From BRHc4a sp049325055 (lineage in GTDB: Bacteria; Bacillota; Desulfotomaculia; Desulfotomaculales; Desulfocucumaceae): a stretch of DNA of 49,186 bases. This document shows positions 1 to 7,838 of the stretch, in pieces. The stretch's first letter is position 1; the number at the start of each line of letters is the position of its first letter. Made by a program: the position numbers and the translations under genes. The notes under the pieces were generated by a model. That model was not told the origin of the DNA and did not search any database. It was given only the letters and a program-made list of their open reading frames with translations. The stretch lies in contig JBMOPB010000077.1 in NCBI GenBank assembly GCA_049325055.1, forward strand, positions 1-49,186. Direction: 5' to 3'.

Positions 1-140
1 TGTACTCGTAAAGAGCCCGCAAGGGAGATAACCTTACGCCTTACCTATACCGTAGTTTAACGGAAATTCAGGCGCAAGTCCAGTTTCTAAATTTGGTAAT
101 GTTCCTGAATTCAAAATAACACAGTGGAGGGGGATTTATC
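1..140 (+). promoter_or_regulatory. Leader of the Mn-exporter-like gene, possibly structured
   Basis: This is the non-coding stretch before the UPF0016 gene. It contains a nested hairpin: an outer stem CGCCT/AGGCG around an inner stem CCGT-AGTTTA-ACGG (about 36-84), followed by GCAAGTCC. Manganese exporters of this family are often preceded by a yybP-ykoY Mn2+ riboswitch, whose 3' half ends in GCAAGACC. The resemblance is partial, with one mismatch, and the 5' half would lie outside the window. I can therefore only call it a candidate structured leader. A good ribosome site (GGAGGGGG) lies just before the ATG at 141. Confidence 0.3.
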
Positions 141-818
141 ATGCTGGTTTTCTTAGGGTCCACTGCCATGGTGGTTCTGGCGGAGATGGGAGACAAGACA
201 CAGTTGCTGGCTATGGCCTTTGCAACCCGTTTTCCGGCCAGGGCGGTATTGTTGGGGGTGTTCCTCGCCACGATACTGAATCATGCCCTTGCGGTGGCGC
301 TGGGCACTTATCTTGGAAGTTCGTTGAACCTTGATGCCGTTCAGATGGTGGCGGCGGCCTCGTTTATACTGTTTGGGCTGTGGACAATAAGGGGTGACAG
401 CCTTGACGGAGAGGACAGGAGAAGAACAATACTGGGGCCCGTGATGACCGTTGCAGTTGCCTTCTTTTTCGTGGAGATGGGGGACAAGACCCAGCTTGCT
501 ACAATAGCCCTGGCGGCCAAATACAACTCCCCGGTGGCGACTCTTTTGGGAACCACAACCGGGATGCTCATCGCTGACGCCATAGGTATATACATAGGCG
601 TTGTGGCCGGAAAAAGAATACCGGAAAAGATGTTAAAGTGGATTTCCGCCCTTATTTTCATAGCTTTTGGCTACATAGGGCTTTATACTTCGGTTCCCGG
701 CCAGTACATTACTTTCCCCTACGTGGCCGGCCTGGTGCTGCTGACAATAACGCTTATGGCGGTGGTTGCCGTAAAGGGTGGGCGTAAGCTGGGCAAAGAG
801 CCAGAAAATGTCAACTGA
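141..818 (+). CDS. UPF0016/GDT1 (TMEM165) family Mn2+ exporter-like membrane protein
   Basis: A 225-residue integral membrane protein made of two homologous halves. Each half carries the family signature E-x-G-D-K-T (EMGDKTQ near residues 15-21 and again near 112-118). Six hydrophobic segments can be counted, with a charged linker (about residues 88-100) between the halves. The family comprises cation/proton exchangers; bacterial members such as MneA-type proteins export manganese. The start is ATG at 141 behind GGAGGGGG. The length is normal for a bacterial two-motif member. It stands on the opposite strand to the sporulation genes and is probably transcribed with the short ORF that follows. 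The metal is inferred from the family, not from this sequence. Confidence 0.85.
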   Translation: MLVFLGSTAMVVLAEMGDKTQLLAMAFATRFPARAVLLGVFLATILNHALAVALGTYLGSSLNLDAVQMVAAASFILFGLWTIRGDSLDGEDRRRTILGPVMTVAVAFFFVEMGDKTQLATIALAAKYNSPVATLLGTTTGMLIADAIGIYIGVVAGKRIPEKMLKWISALIFIAFGYIGLYTSVPGQYITFPYVAGLVLLTITLMAVVAVKGGRKLGKEPENVN

Positions 819-868
819 TAAAATAAATAATTGTAGTATAATATACCTTAAGAAGGGTGGTATATTAC

Positions 869-985
869 GTGAACGACTATCTGCTGGCAGTATTAATGTC
901 ATCCGGTATTTTGCTTCTCACAGGAATTGTTAAAAGACAGTTGAGGAGAGCGGCCGGGAGGTATGCCCGGTATAGATTGTATTAA
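869..985 (+). CDS. Small putative single-pass membrane peptide (38 aa)
   Basis: A short frame starting with GTG at 869 and preceded by AAGGGTGG at an 8-base spacing. It encodes about 38 residues: a hydrophobic stretch (residues 5-21, rich in Leu, Ile and Val) followed by a strongly basic tail (KRQLRRAAGRYARYR). It lies 50 bases after the Mn-exporter-like gene, in the same direction, and ends just before a strong terminator. A TATAAT-like element occurs around 836-843. I do not recognise a family. The ribosome site, the membrane-plus-basic-tail layout and the position before a terminator support it, but a chance ORF of this size is possible. Confidence 0.4.
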   Translation: MNDYLLAVLMSSGILLLTGIVKRQLRRAAGRYARYRLY

Positions 986-1009
986 AAGCGGACAAGTTCC
1001 GGTTAAGTG

Positions 1010-1054
1010 CCCGTAATCACGGTTTCGCCGTTTGATTACGGGTGTTATATTTTT
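1010..1054 (+). terminator. Rho-independent terminator after the plus-strand genes
   Basis: A perfect 10-bp stem (CCCGTAATCA at 1010-1019 with TGATTACGGG at 1033-1042) encloses a small inner CGG/CCG hairpin. It is followed by a T-rich tail (TGTTATATTTTT). It closes the plus-strand transcript of the UPF0016 gene and the small ORF. Confidence 0.85.
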
Positions 1055-1083
1055 CGGGAATAATTATTGGGGAATAGCCAGTC

Positions 1084-1527
1084 TTATGCAGCGGTTTTAT
1101 TTGTTGTTACAAAATCGGAAAGGTATGCCAGTAGGTATAGCCCTCCTATTATCAAAAGGAAACTGTATCCGAGCTTCCAGTTGTGATATACAATTGACCC
1201 GGCTTTGTATATTGAGGCCTCAAGCGCAAGGAATATCACAGAGAGGTAAACATTATAGAGAAGCCTTATGCTCCACCCCCTTGGCAGCCAATTCACGTAC
1301 ATCATTGAGATAATGAATATATTGAGCGTATGAAGGAGAGGCATAAAACCTCCCAGCATTATTATGCCGTTATGATAGTCATAGAGGTTCATCCTGAAAC
1401 CAGCATAATCCACCGCCATCATAATACCCGTCCCTATCAGGCCCCCCTTCCAGAGCCTGTAAAAATTCCGCCCCGCTGTAAAATAAAATAGTGGAAAAAC
1501 GATTAATGCCGTAAGGAGAAAAGGCAT
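1084..1527 (-). CDS. Hypothetical membrane protein, CBO0543-like
   Basis: A 147-residue, very hydrophobic protein with four to five predicted membrane segments and aromatic-rich loops (for example the NLYDYHNG motif near residues 47-54). It resembles the small CBO0543-type membrane proteins of clostridia and bacilli, which have no known function; I am not certain of this assignment. The start is ATG at 1527 behind GGGGAAG. It lies downstream of spo0A on the same strand but is separated by about 250 bases with no shared features, so an operon link is unlikely. It converges on the plus-strand terminator at 1010-1054. Confidence 0.6.
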   Translation of the reverse strand: MPFLLTALIVFPLFYFTAGRNFYRLWKGGLIGTGIMMAVDYAGFRMNLYDYHNGIIMLGGFMPLLHTLNIFIISMMYVNWLPRGWSIRLLYNVYLSVIFLALEASIYKAGSIVYHNWKLGYSFLLIIGGLYLLAYLSDFVTTNKTAA

Positions 1528-1776
1528 ATAGCTTCCCCGCTGATTGTCAATGTTTTATTATATGTTCTCTGTGGAAGGGGTAATTTATTCGGAAAAACTT
1601 ATTCTGCCGTCAGACAGAGAAAAACACCTCCAGTTAGCCGGCTTTTTGGAAGCCAATAAACTTTCGGTGTCAGTTGACTTTAAGACAAAATATTGGTTGG
1701 TTTAAAAAATATGATTTCAGTGCAGATTTAAAAATTAGCAGCCCTCATCCATCCCAATAATCTTATAAAAAAAACA

Positions 1777-2547
1777 TCAGCTTACCTTGGCCTCTATCCT
1801 GAGCTTGTCCGCTATCATGGCGATGAATTCGGAGTTGGTGGGCTTGCCCCGCTCCAGGTTGATGGTGTAGCCGAAGAACTTGGTCATCATTTCGACGTTG
1901 CCCCTGTCCCAGGCCAGCTCTATGGCGTGTCTAATCGCCCTTTCAACCCTGCTTGGTGTTGTCTGGTATTTCTGGGCAATCATGGGATACAGCTCCTTGG
2001 TTACGGCGCCCAGGAGATTTATCTCGTTGATAACCATTAAAATGGCGTCTCTTAAGTAATGGTATCCCTTTATGTGAGCAGGTACTCCCATCTCGTGAAT
2101 TATGTTTGTGACAGCAACATCAAGGTTTTTAGGTTTGACCGAAGAAATGTACTGGTTGATCTGCATACCTTCGGACAGCTGCCTGATCCTGGAGGCCAGC
2201 ACCGAAAAGTCGAAAGGTTTAAGTATATAGTAGTCGGCCCCCAGCTCCACCGCGCGCTGGGTTACGGTCTCCTGCCCAAAGGCGGTCAGCATGATTACCC
2301 TGGGGCGGCTTGCGACAAAACCGGAGGCCAGTTTTTCAAGCACTCCTATTCCGTCAAGGTGAGGCATTATAATATCAAGCACTATAATATCGGGAGATTG
2401 TTTTTCGATTAGCTCCAAGGCCTCAATTCCGTTATTGGCAATGCCCACCAGAACAAAATCATCCTGCTGGCTTATGAATTCCTTCAGCAAATCGCAAAAC
2501 TCCCTATTGTCGTCTGCGATTACAATTTTAATTGCTTTGCGCATCAT
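1777..2547 (-). CDS. spo0A: Stage 0 sporulation response regulator Spo0A
   Basis: A 256-residue master regulator of sporulation entry. The N-terminal receiver domain (about residues 7-125) has the acidic pair D12-D13, the phosphoacceptor D58 (IIVLD-IIMP) and the conserved Lys in YYILKPFD. The C-terminal Spo0A DNA-binding domain (about 150-256) shows the expected PSRVERAIRHAIE recognition region and the FGYTIN and GKPTNSEFIA stretches. Two ATG codons stand in tandem; the first fits AGGAGG better. It lies after spoIVB, the classic Firmicutes order, but has its own sigma-H-type promoter and a 0A-like box. It would be phosphorylated by the phosphorelay or directly by sensor kinases, as is usual in clostridia. 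Confidence 0.98.
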   Translation of the reverse strand: MMRKAIKIVIADDNREFCDLLKEFISQQDDFVLVGIANNGIEALELIEKQSPDIIVLDIIMPHLDGIGVLEKLASGFVASRPRVIMLTAFGQETVTQRAVELGADYYILKPFDFSVLASRIRQLSEGMQINQYISSVKPKNLDVAVTNIIHEMGVPAHIKGYHYLRDAILMVINEINLLGAVTKELYPMIAQKYQTTPSRVERAIRHAIELAWDRGNVEMMTKFFGYTINLERGKPTNSEFIAMIADKLRIEAKVS

Positions 2548-2599
2548 TAAAAATCCCGCCTCCTAAATTTATCGTATTTTTTTATCTGTGTGTAAAATA

Positions 2600-2628
2600 T
2601 CATTCGACGGAGGGAAAAAATTTCCTTC
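2600..2628 (-). promoter_or_regulatory. Sigma-H-type promoter and 0A-like box of spo0A
   Basis: Read on the minus strand, GAAGGAAAT (2628-2620) matches the sigma-H -35 consensus RnAGGAwWW exactly. After an 11-base spacer, GTCGAATGA (2608-2600) matches RnnGAATww in all but one position. CGTCGAA (2609-2603), overlapping the -10, differs from the Spo0A box TGTCGAA by one base. This suggests sigma-H transcription with direct Spo0A feedback, as at the Ps promoter of Bacillus subtilis spo0A. The inferred start is about 45 bases before the ATG. Confidence 0.75.
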
Positions 2629-2751
2629 AATGTTTTTTTAACCAAGTTCAGACGTAATATTGGTTTTTTTTCAACATTCCTCTAATGGCAATTTTACTGT
2701 CAAACTATGAAAGCAGGAAAGCACGCTTGTGTAAATTCGTATACACAAAAC

Positions 2752-2773
2752 AAAAAAGAGGCCTTTCGACCTC
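2752..2773 (-). terminator. Terminator of spoIVB
   Basis: On the minus strand the hairpin GAGGTC-GAAA-GGCCTC (one G-T pair) starts four bases after the spoIVB stop codon and is followed by TTTTTT. It separates spoIVB from spo0A transcription, which fits the separate spo0A promoter. Confidence 0.85.
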
Positions 2774-2776
2774 AAC

Positions 2777-3955
2777 TTATGATGCTTTTTGTGGGCTTTT
2801 GTCGGAATTTTTTATTCCGATCTCTTTTAACATCCACTCAGCCAATATTCCGTACCCCCGTAATGGATCATTTATAAAAACGTGTGTCACCACACCTATC
2901 AGCATATCGTTTTGCATTATGGGGCTTCCGCTCATTCCCTGTATTATTCCGCCAGTGTTTTTTATCAGTTCATTGTCAGTTACCTTTATTACCAGGCCCT
3001 TTCCCTGGTTGCTCCACGGATAAAAAACTTCCTGCACGTCCACGGAGTATTTTTTAATCTCTGTACCTTCTATTACGGTAAGTATTTCGGCGGGGCCCGT
3101 TTTAACCTGGTGGCTCAAGGCCACAGGAACGGCAGTGGGGTAATATGGATTTTGCAGGGGGGTGACAAGTTTGCCAAAGATGCCATAGTGACAGTTTCTT
3201 TCTATATTTCCGCTTAAAGTTCCGTTTTCAACAAACATCCCTATTTTTTCACCGGGGCTTCCCTTTTTGCCCCGGTGAATCGCCCTTATCTGAGCTTCAA
3301 CAATTTTTCCGTCGCCCAGGTCAACACCTTTCGCGGTATCGACATCGGTGATTATATGTCCCAGCGCGCCATATATTCCTGTTTCGGGATGATAGAAACT
3401 CAAAGTGCCCACTCCTGAAGCGCTGTCTCTTACGTAGAGTCCTATTCGGGGCCTTCCTGTTTCAATACAGTTGACTGTTTTTACACTTACTTTTAATTTT
3501 TTTCCGCCCCTTTTAACCTCCAGTTCCACATTCTTTTTATTCTTTCCGCACGAGACAATCTCATTTCGAAGGTGAAATTCATTATTTATCTGCTTGCCGT
3601 TAACGCTAAGAATTATATCGCCTATTTTTAGCCCCGCCTCTTCAGCAGGGTTGTATCTGTTGCCGGATTCATCCACTATATCCGACATGCCCACTACCAT
3701 GATTCCCCTTGAGTGCATCACTATGCCTATGGACTGCCCGCCCGGGACCACATTTATTCCGGAAACGGTCTGAACGGCAGTGTTTTTAAACGGGATGCCG
3801 ATATCAAGGTTTATTATGTTCAGTATACTGCTTCCCCTAGGTAATCTTGAATTAATCGTTCCCGCAAATTCAGACGTGTGTGCAAAAAAATTAAAAATTA
3901 CTGCCATACAAAACAGGAGACTGAAAAACCCGTATTTTTGGCAGCTTTTTTTCAC
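2777..3955 (-). CDS. spoIVB: SpoIVB peptidase (forespore-secreted serine protease)
   Basis: A 392-residue sporulation protease that signals from forespore to mother cell by cleaving SpoIVFA, which releases pro-sigma-K processing. Features in order: an N-terminal membrane/signal segment (about residues 8-28), a PDZ domain (about 72-160, with AEEAGLKIGDIILSVNG) and a peptidase S55 domain with His200 and Asp204 (GALGH-IITD) and the catalytic Ser344 in GMSGSP. All expected catalytic residues are present. The start is GTG at 3955 directly behind AGGAGGGG. A forespore (sigma-F/G-like) promoter is expected, but I could only find a weak match near 4000-4050. Gene order recN-spoIVB-spo0A is the conserved one. 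Confidence 0.97.
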   Translation of the reverse strand: MKKSCQKYGFFSLLFCMAVIFNFFAHTSEFAGTINSRLPRGSSILNIINLDIGIPFKNTAVQTVSGINVVPGGQSIGIVMHSRGIMVVGMSDIVDESGNRYNPAEEAGLKIGDIILSVNGKQINNEFHLRNEIVSCGKNKKNVELEVKRGGKKLKVSVKTVNCIETGRPRIGLYVRDSASGVGTLSFYHPETGIYGALGHIITDVDTAKGVDLGDGKIVEAQIRAIHRGKKGSPGEKIGMFVENGTLSGNIERNCHYGIFGKLVTPLQNPYYPTAVPVALSHQVKTGPAEILTVIEGTEIKKYSVDVQEVFYPWSNQGKGLVIKVTDNELIKNTGGIIQGMSGSPIMQNDMLIGVVTHVFINDPLRGYGILAEWMLKEIGIKNSDKSPQKAS

Positions 3956-4140
3956 TTATCCCCCTCCTTTTGTAATCACCTCCAAAGTATTAGGGATCAA
4001 AAAGATGTTGCTCATTTTACTTTATAAATTCACCATTTTGAGTTGATTTTATTCGGTCTAGTTATGTAATACATTGCCAGGATTAATATTGATAGTTAGC
4101 GCATATGTTTTGAATTATTTTCATTATTTTATGAGAATAA

Positions 4141-4167
4141 AAAATCGATGATATTATCATCGATTTT
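4141..4167 (-). terminator. Terminator of the dxs-recN operon
   Basis: A perfect 12-bp A/T-rich stem (AAAATCGATGAT / ATCATCGATTTT) with a 3-base loop lies about 28 bases after the recN stop. On the minus strand it runs into T-rich sequence, and it is nearly symmetric, so it may act in both directions. Confidence 0.75.
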
Positions 4168-4194
4168 AGTTAAAATATATCAATTTTATTTAAA

Positions 4195-5889
4195 TTAACC
4201 GCATTTTATAGTGCGTGCTTCCTCCAACAGGTGCCTTGCATGGTTAATGGCTGCGCTCCCCCCCTGGTCCCCGCCCATCATTCGGGCCAGTTCTTCCACT
4301 CTCTCCTCGCCGTCAAGGCAGAACACCTCCGCCCTGGTCCGTCCTGAAGCTTCGCTTTTACGGATGGAAAGGTGCCTGTCCGCCATGCTTGCCACGGTCG
4401 ACGAGTGTGTAACGCAAATAACCTGCCTTTTTTCGGCCAGCTTCAGTAGCTTCAGCGCCACTGCCTTCATCGTAAGTCCGCCGATGCCGGTGTCAATTTC
4501 ATCAAAAATAAGTGTGGGGATGTTCTCGGTTTCTGCCAGTATGCTTTTTACAGCCAGAAGTATGCGTGACGTTTCTCCGCCCGACGCAATCCTTGCCATG
4601 GGCCTTAAAGGTTCTCCCGGGTTTGTGGAGATGTAAAACTCAGCCTTCTCATTTCCCTTTTCGCCTGTGCTTTCCAGTTCGGAAAAGTTTATGACGAATT
4701 TAGCCTTGCCCATCCCCAGTTCCTGAAGTTCGCCGGCGATTTCCCTTTCCAGTGCCCCGGCGGCAGTTTTCCTTGTTTTTGTCAGCCTGGCCGCGCTTTC
4801 GGTAAGTTTGGAGAAAAGCGACAGCAGTTCCTGTTCCATGGACTCAATCCGGCGGTCGCCGTCTGTAATGTCCTCCAGTTCCTTTTCAATTTCCTCCCTG
4901 TATTTCAGCACCTCTTCAATGGTTTCTCCATATTTCTTTTTAAGCCTGTTGATGAGGTCAAGCCTTTCCTCGACGAACTCAAGCCTGGCAGGGTAAAACT
5001 CCAGCCCGTCCATGTATGCGGAAAGCTCGCGGCAGCACTCTTCCATCTGGTAAAGAGAACCGGCCAAAAGGTCCCTTATGCCGGAAAGGCTTTCGTCGAT
5101 TTCTGCCGCCTTTTCGACGGATTTAAGCGCGTGCCCTGCCAGTTCGAGGGACGATACCGCAGAACCTCCACCATGCAGATCACGGTGGCATTCACCTAAA
5201 AGCCTGGATAGTTTTTCGGCGCCGGCCAGCTTTCTTTTTTCCGCGTAGAGTTCATCGTCCTCCCCGGGTTTGGGGGAAACACCGTCTATTTCCGCTATTT
5301 GGAAATGAATGGCGTCCTGCCTCCTGGCCCACTCCCTCCGTCTGTCCCGCAGTTCGTCAAGTGTTTTTTTCAATTCGTACCATTCCCTGTATAAGCGGGA
5401 AACCTCGTCGCCGGCCAGGGAAGTATCCTCTCCTCCATACGCGTCAAGGAGGTTTAAATGCACCCCGGGGTCAAACAGTAGTTGCTGGTCGTGCTGGCCC
5501 TGTATGTCCACAATATGCCTGCCAATTTCCCTGTATACGCTTAAGTTCACCATTTGGCCGTTGATACGGCACGTACTGCGTCCGTTTTTGTTTATTTCCC
5601 GGGACATTACCAGTATTCCGCCCTCGTCGCCCGAAATACCCCTTTCAGACAGCAAACCGTTTATCCGGCCGTCATCACCTGTTTCAAGTGTCATCTGCAC
5701 GATGGCCCTTTCGCATCCGGCCCGGAGGTATTCCGTTGACGCCCTTCCGCCGGTGGCCACCTGGATGGCGTCTATAATAATGGATTTTCCGGATCCGGTC
5801 TCGCCGGACAGCACGTTAAGACCAGGGGAGAAATTTGTCTCGGTTTTTTCAATGATGCCGAAATCTTTTATGAAAAGGTTTAACAGCAT
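4195..5889 (-). CDS. recN: DNA repair protein RecN
   Basis: A 564-residue SMC-like ATPase acting in recombinational repair of double-strand breaks. It has an N-terminal Walker A (GETGSGKS, near residue 30), long coiled-coil arms in the middle (about 150-350), the ABC signature region (ASGGETSRILLAVKS) and Walker B (TLIFDEIDTGIGG), followed by the VTHSS switch histidine. I place the start at ATG 5889, which follows GGAGG at 6 bases and gives the normal N-terminus MLLNLFIKDFGII. The longer in-frame extension only overlaps argR. It is the last gene of the tightly packed dxs-tlyA-nadK-mnmM-argR-recN run and is followed by a strong hairpin. Confidence 0.97.
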   Translation of the reverse strand: MLLNLFIKDFGIIEKTETNFSPGLNVLSGETGSGKSIIIDAIQVATGGRASTEYLRAGCERAIVQMTLETGDDGRINGLLSERGISGDEGGILVMSREINKNGRSTCRINGQMVNLSVYREIGRHIVDIQGQHDQQLLFDPGVHLNLLDAYGGEDTSLAGDEVSRLYREWYELKKTLDELRDRRREWARRQDAIHFQIAEIDGVSPKPGEDDELYAEKRKLAGAEKLSRLLGECHRDLHGGGSAVSSLELAGHALKSVEKAAEIDESLSGIRDLLAGSLYQMEECCRELSAYMDGLEFYPARLEFVEERLDLINRLKKKYGETIEEVLKYREEIEKELEDITDGDRRIESMEQELLSLFSKLTESAARLTKTRKTAAGALEREIAGELQELGMGKAKFVINFSELESTGEKGNEKAEFYISTNPGEPLRPMARIASGGETSRILLAVKSILAETENIPTLIFDEIDTGIGGLTMKAVALKLLKLAEKRQVICVTHSSTVASMADRHLSIRKSEASGRTRAEVFCLDGEERVEELARMMGGDQGGSAAINHARHLLEEARTIKCG

Positions 5890-5891
5890 GA

Positions 5892-6350
5892 CTAACCTCC
5901 GGAAATCTCCTTGAACCTCTTCAACAGTTTTTCCACGGCTTCCTTGGGTTTGACCACTATAATGATTGTGTCGTCCCCGGCCACTGTCCCGATAATTCCG
6001 GGCCACCCGGAACGGTCTATGGCCGAAGCCACACCCTGTGCCTCACCGGGAAGAGTTTTTATAACTATGAGGTTTTCGCTGTGGTCTATTGTTTGGGCGG
6101 AATCGACCAAAAGCCTCCTCAGCCTGGCCTCGGCGGACGTTGACGGGCTCTCCCGGGGGAGGGCGTAAATGGAGGAGTTACCGGGGCCGGGCGCTTTGAT
6201 GAGGCCCAGTTCCTTAATGTCCCTGGATATAGTGGCCTGGGTGACGTTAAAACCTTCCGCCCCCAGGGCGGCCACCAGGTGTTCCTGTGTCTCCACAGGC
6301 TGAGACCTTATTATATCCACTATTTTTTTCTGCCTGACTGACTTACTCAT
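5892..6350 (-). CDS. argR: Arginine repressor ArgR/AhrC
   Basis: A 152-residue arginine-responsive regulator. The N-terminal winged helix-turn-helix (about residues 1-70) has the TQATISRDIKELGL recognition helix. The C-terminal hexamerisation and arginine-binding domain carries the GTVAGDDT motif (about 120-127). ArgR represses arginine synthesis and activates catabolism when bound to L-arginine. Its ATG at 6350 lies within the last codons of the upstream methyltransferase gene. Its stop is three bases before the recN start, inside the recN ribosome site, so the genes are translationally linked. Position between tlyA/nadK and recN is standard for Firmicutes. Confidence 0.97.
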   Translation of the reverse strand: MSKSVRQKKIVDIIRSQPVETQEHLVAALGAEGFNVTQATISRDIKELGLIKAPGPGNSSIYALPRESPSTSAEARLRRLLVDSAQTIDHSENLIVIKTLPGEAQGVASAIDRSGWPGIIGTVAGDDTIIIVVKPKEAVEKLLKRFKEISGG

Positions 6351-6930
6351 TTTTATCTCCGGTCCTGGATACGAAATATAGTTCCGGGCTGTTCTTGCGG
6401 CTGTTCCAGAAGGTCATTTTCTGAACGCTGAATTGACTGACGTCAAGGCTTTGCAGCAGTTCGCCCACCACCCGGGACTCGGTGTCGGAACCCGGGTGCC
6501 CGGTGTATACGATGACGCTGAGGCGTCCACCGGGACTTAACAATCTCAGTGCGCACTTTATGCCTTCCACCGTGGTTTCGGGGAGGGTCGTCACCGACCT
6601 GTCGCTTCCGGGGAGATAGCCCAGATTGAACATTACCGCGTTCACCGGACCTGTCACCAGGGTGTCCATCTCCTGGTGGCCCCTGGGAAGTATGGTAACC
6701 CTGTCCAAAAGGCCGGCTATTCTAAGTCTTTCCACGGTCTTTTTAAGGGCCGTCTCCTGTATGTCCATGGCATAGACCCGCCCTCCGGGCCCCACGTTTT
6801 CCGCCAGGATGACGGTGTCAAGGCCGTTTCCCGAGGTGGCGTCCACGGCGGTGGCGCCGGGCCCCAATGCCGGGTGGATGAACACCCTGGCCCACTGAAC
6901 AGCGCTGGCAGGCCGCTGGGGGGTTATCAA
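6343..6930 (-). CDS. mnmM: tRNA 5-aminomethyl-2-thiouridine methyltransferase MnmM (YtqB family)
   Basis: A 195-residue class I SAM-dependent methyltransferase of the YtqB type, once annotated as a putative rRNA methylase. Family marks are visible: DATSGNGLDT (SAM-binding motif I, about residues 25-34), FNLGYLPGSDRS and the PGGRLSVIVYTGHPG stretch. In Bacillus subtilis YtqB (MnmM) methylates nm5s2U to mnm5s2U at the tRNA wobble position, taking over the second step done by MnmC in Escherichia coli. The start is TTG at 6930, overlapping the nadK stop by four bases. A homologue of its proposed partner YtqA/MnmL is encoded in this window at 12586-13599. Assignment to tRNA is by family. Confidence 0.85.
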   Translation of the reverse strand: MITPQRPASAVQWARVFIHPALGPGATAVDATSGNGLDTVILAENVGPGGRVYAMDIQETALKKTVERLRIAGLLDRVTILPRGHQEMDTLVTGPVNAVMFNLGYLPGSDRSVTTLPETTVEGIKCALRLLSPGGRLSVIVYTGHPGSDTESRVVGELLQSLDVSQFSVQKMTFWNSRKNSPELYFVSRTGDKNE

Positions 6931-7838
6931 TTGCGGTCACCTTCCCGGAGTTTTTGTTTTAAAACCCTGAAGAAGTTTCTTGCCTTTAACCTTATGAACC
7001 TCACCCTGTGCGGGGCGCGGGTTATTTTCACGATGTCGTTTTTTACAAGCTTAAGCCCATGCTGCCCGTCGATGGTTAGCATAACTTCACCCTTGTCGGA
7101 AAGAAGATCCACCTCCACCTGGCAGTCGGAGGAGATCACTATCGGCCTGGCCCACAGTGCATGCGGGCAGATGGGGGTAATAAGCATAAGGTCAAGGTCC
7201 GGTGTTACCACCGGTCCCCCGGCGGATAATGAATAGGCTGTTGAGCCCGTGGGAGTTGCCACAATCAGCCCGTCGGCGGGGTAGGTGCTCACATGCTCCC
7301 CGTTGACCCTGGTTTTCAGGAAAATAAGGCGGGCAAAGGCGCCCTTGGTTATAACGGCGTCGTTAAGGCCCATTGACTTTTCGATTACACTTCCGCCCCG
7401 CAGCACTGTGGCCTCTATCATCATGCGCTCTTCAATCTGGTATTCCCTGTTTACTATGCACTCAAGGGCGGCCCCTATATCGGGTATATCTATCTCGGAG
7501 AGAAAGCCCAAACGCCCGAGATTGATCCCCAGCACGGGAACCCCGGACTGCGCGGCCATCCTGGCGCCGCTCAGTATAGTCCCGTCGCCCCCGAAAACCA
7601 GCAGGCACTCTATTTCTTTGATCATTTCTTCCGGTGAAAGGTGGTGTGCCCCGGGGTACGGGCCCTGAAGCCCATCCTGCAGCAGAACCCTTATGCCTCT
7701 TTCTGTAAACCACAGCCGGATGTCACTGACGATTTTATCAACGCCCCGTTTTTCCAAATTGGCCATTATTCCTACGGTTCTCGATTTAATAGCCTCCTTC
7801 CCCGTCCAGTTATAAAGGCGAGGGTCTCTCCGTATCAA
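6927..7838 (-). CDS. nadK: NAD kinase
   Basis: NAD kinase makes NADP+ from NAD+ and ATP or polyphosphate. The GGDGT motif (LLVFGGDGTILSGAR) and the downstream NE/D-type motif region (GLNDAVITKG) and GSTAYSLSAGGP block are all present. The frame is 303 residues from TTG 7838, which overlaps the tlyA stop by four bases (TTGA). The first 17-20 residues look unlike other NAD kinases, which begin near the KSRTVGIMANLEKRG stretch. A strong AAGGAGG lies inside this extension, but no ATG, GTG or TTG follows at normal spacing (only ATT, very close), so the true start is unsettled. It is co-transcribed with tlyA and mnmM. Confidence 0.95.
   Translation of the reverse strand: MIRRDPRLYNWTGKEAIKSRTVGIMANLEKRGVDKIVSDIRLWFTERGIRVLLQDGLQGPYPGAHHLSPEEMIKEIECLLVFGGDGTILSGARMAAQSGVPVLGINLGRLGFLSEIDIPDIGAALECIVNREYQIEERMMIEATVLRGGSVIEKSMGLNDAVITKGAFARLIFLKTRVNGEHVSTYPADGLIVATPTGSTAYSLSAGGPVVTPDLDLMLITPICPHALWARPIVISSDCQVEVDLLSDKGEVMLTIDGQHGLKLVKNDIVKITRAPHRVRFIRLKARNFFRVLKQKLREGDRN

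Noticed and set aside
3980..4060. Sigma-F or sigma-G promoter of spoIVB
   Set aside because: GAATA and a GAATTTA-like -10 can be found at acceptable spacing, but the -10 has at least two mismatches, so it is too weak to list as a feature.
5309..5914. 201-codon open frame opposite recN
   Set aside because: Ser/Pro-rich antisense frame without motifs.
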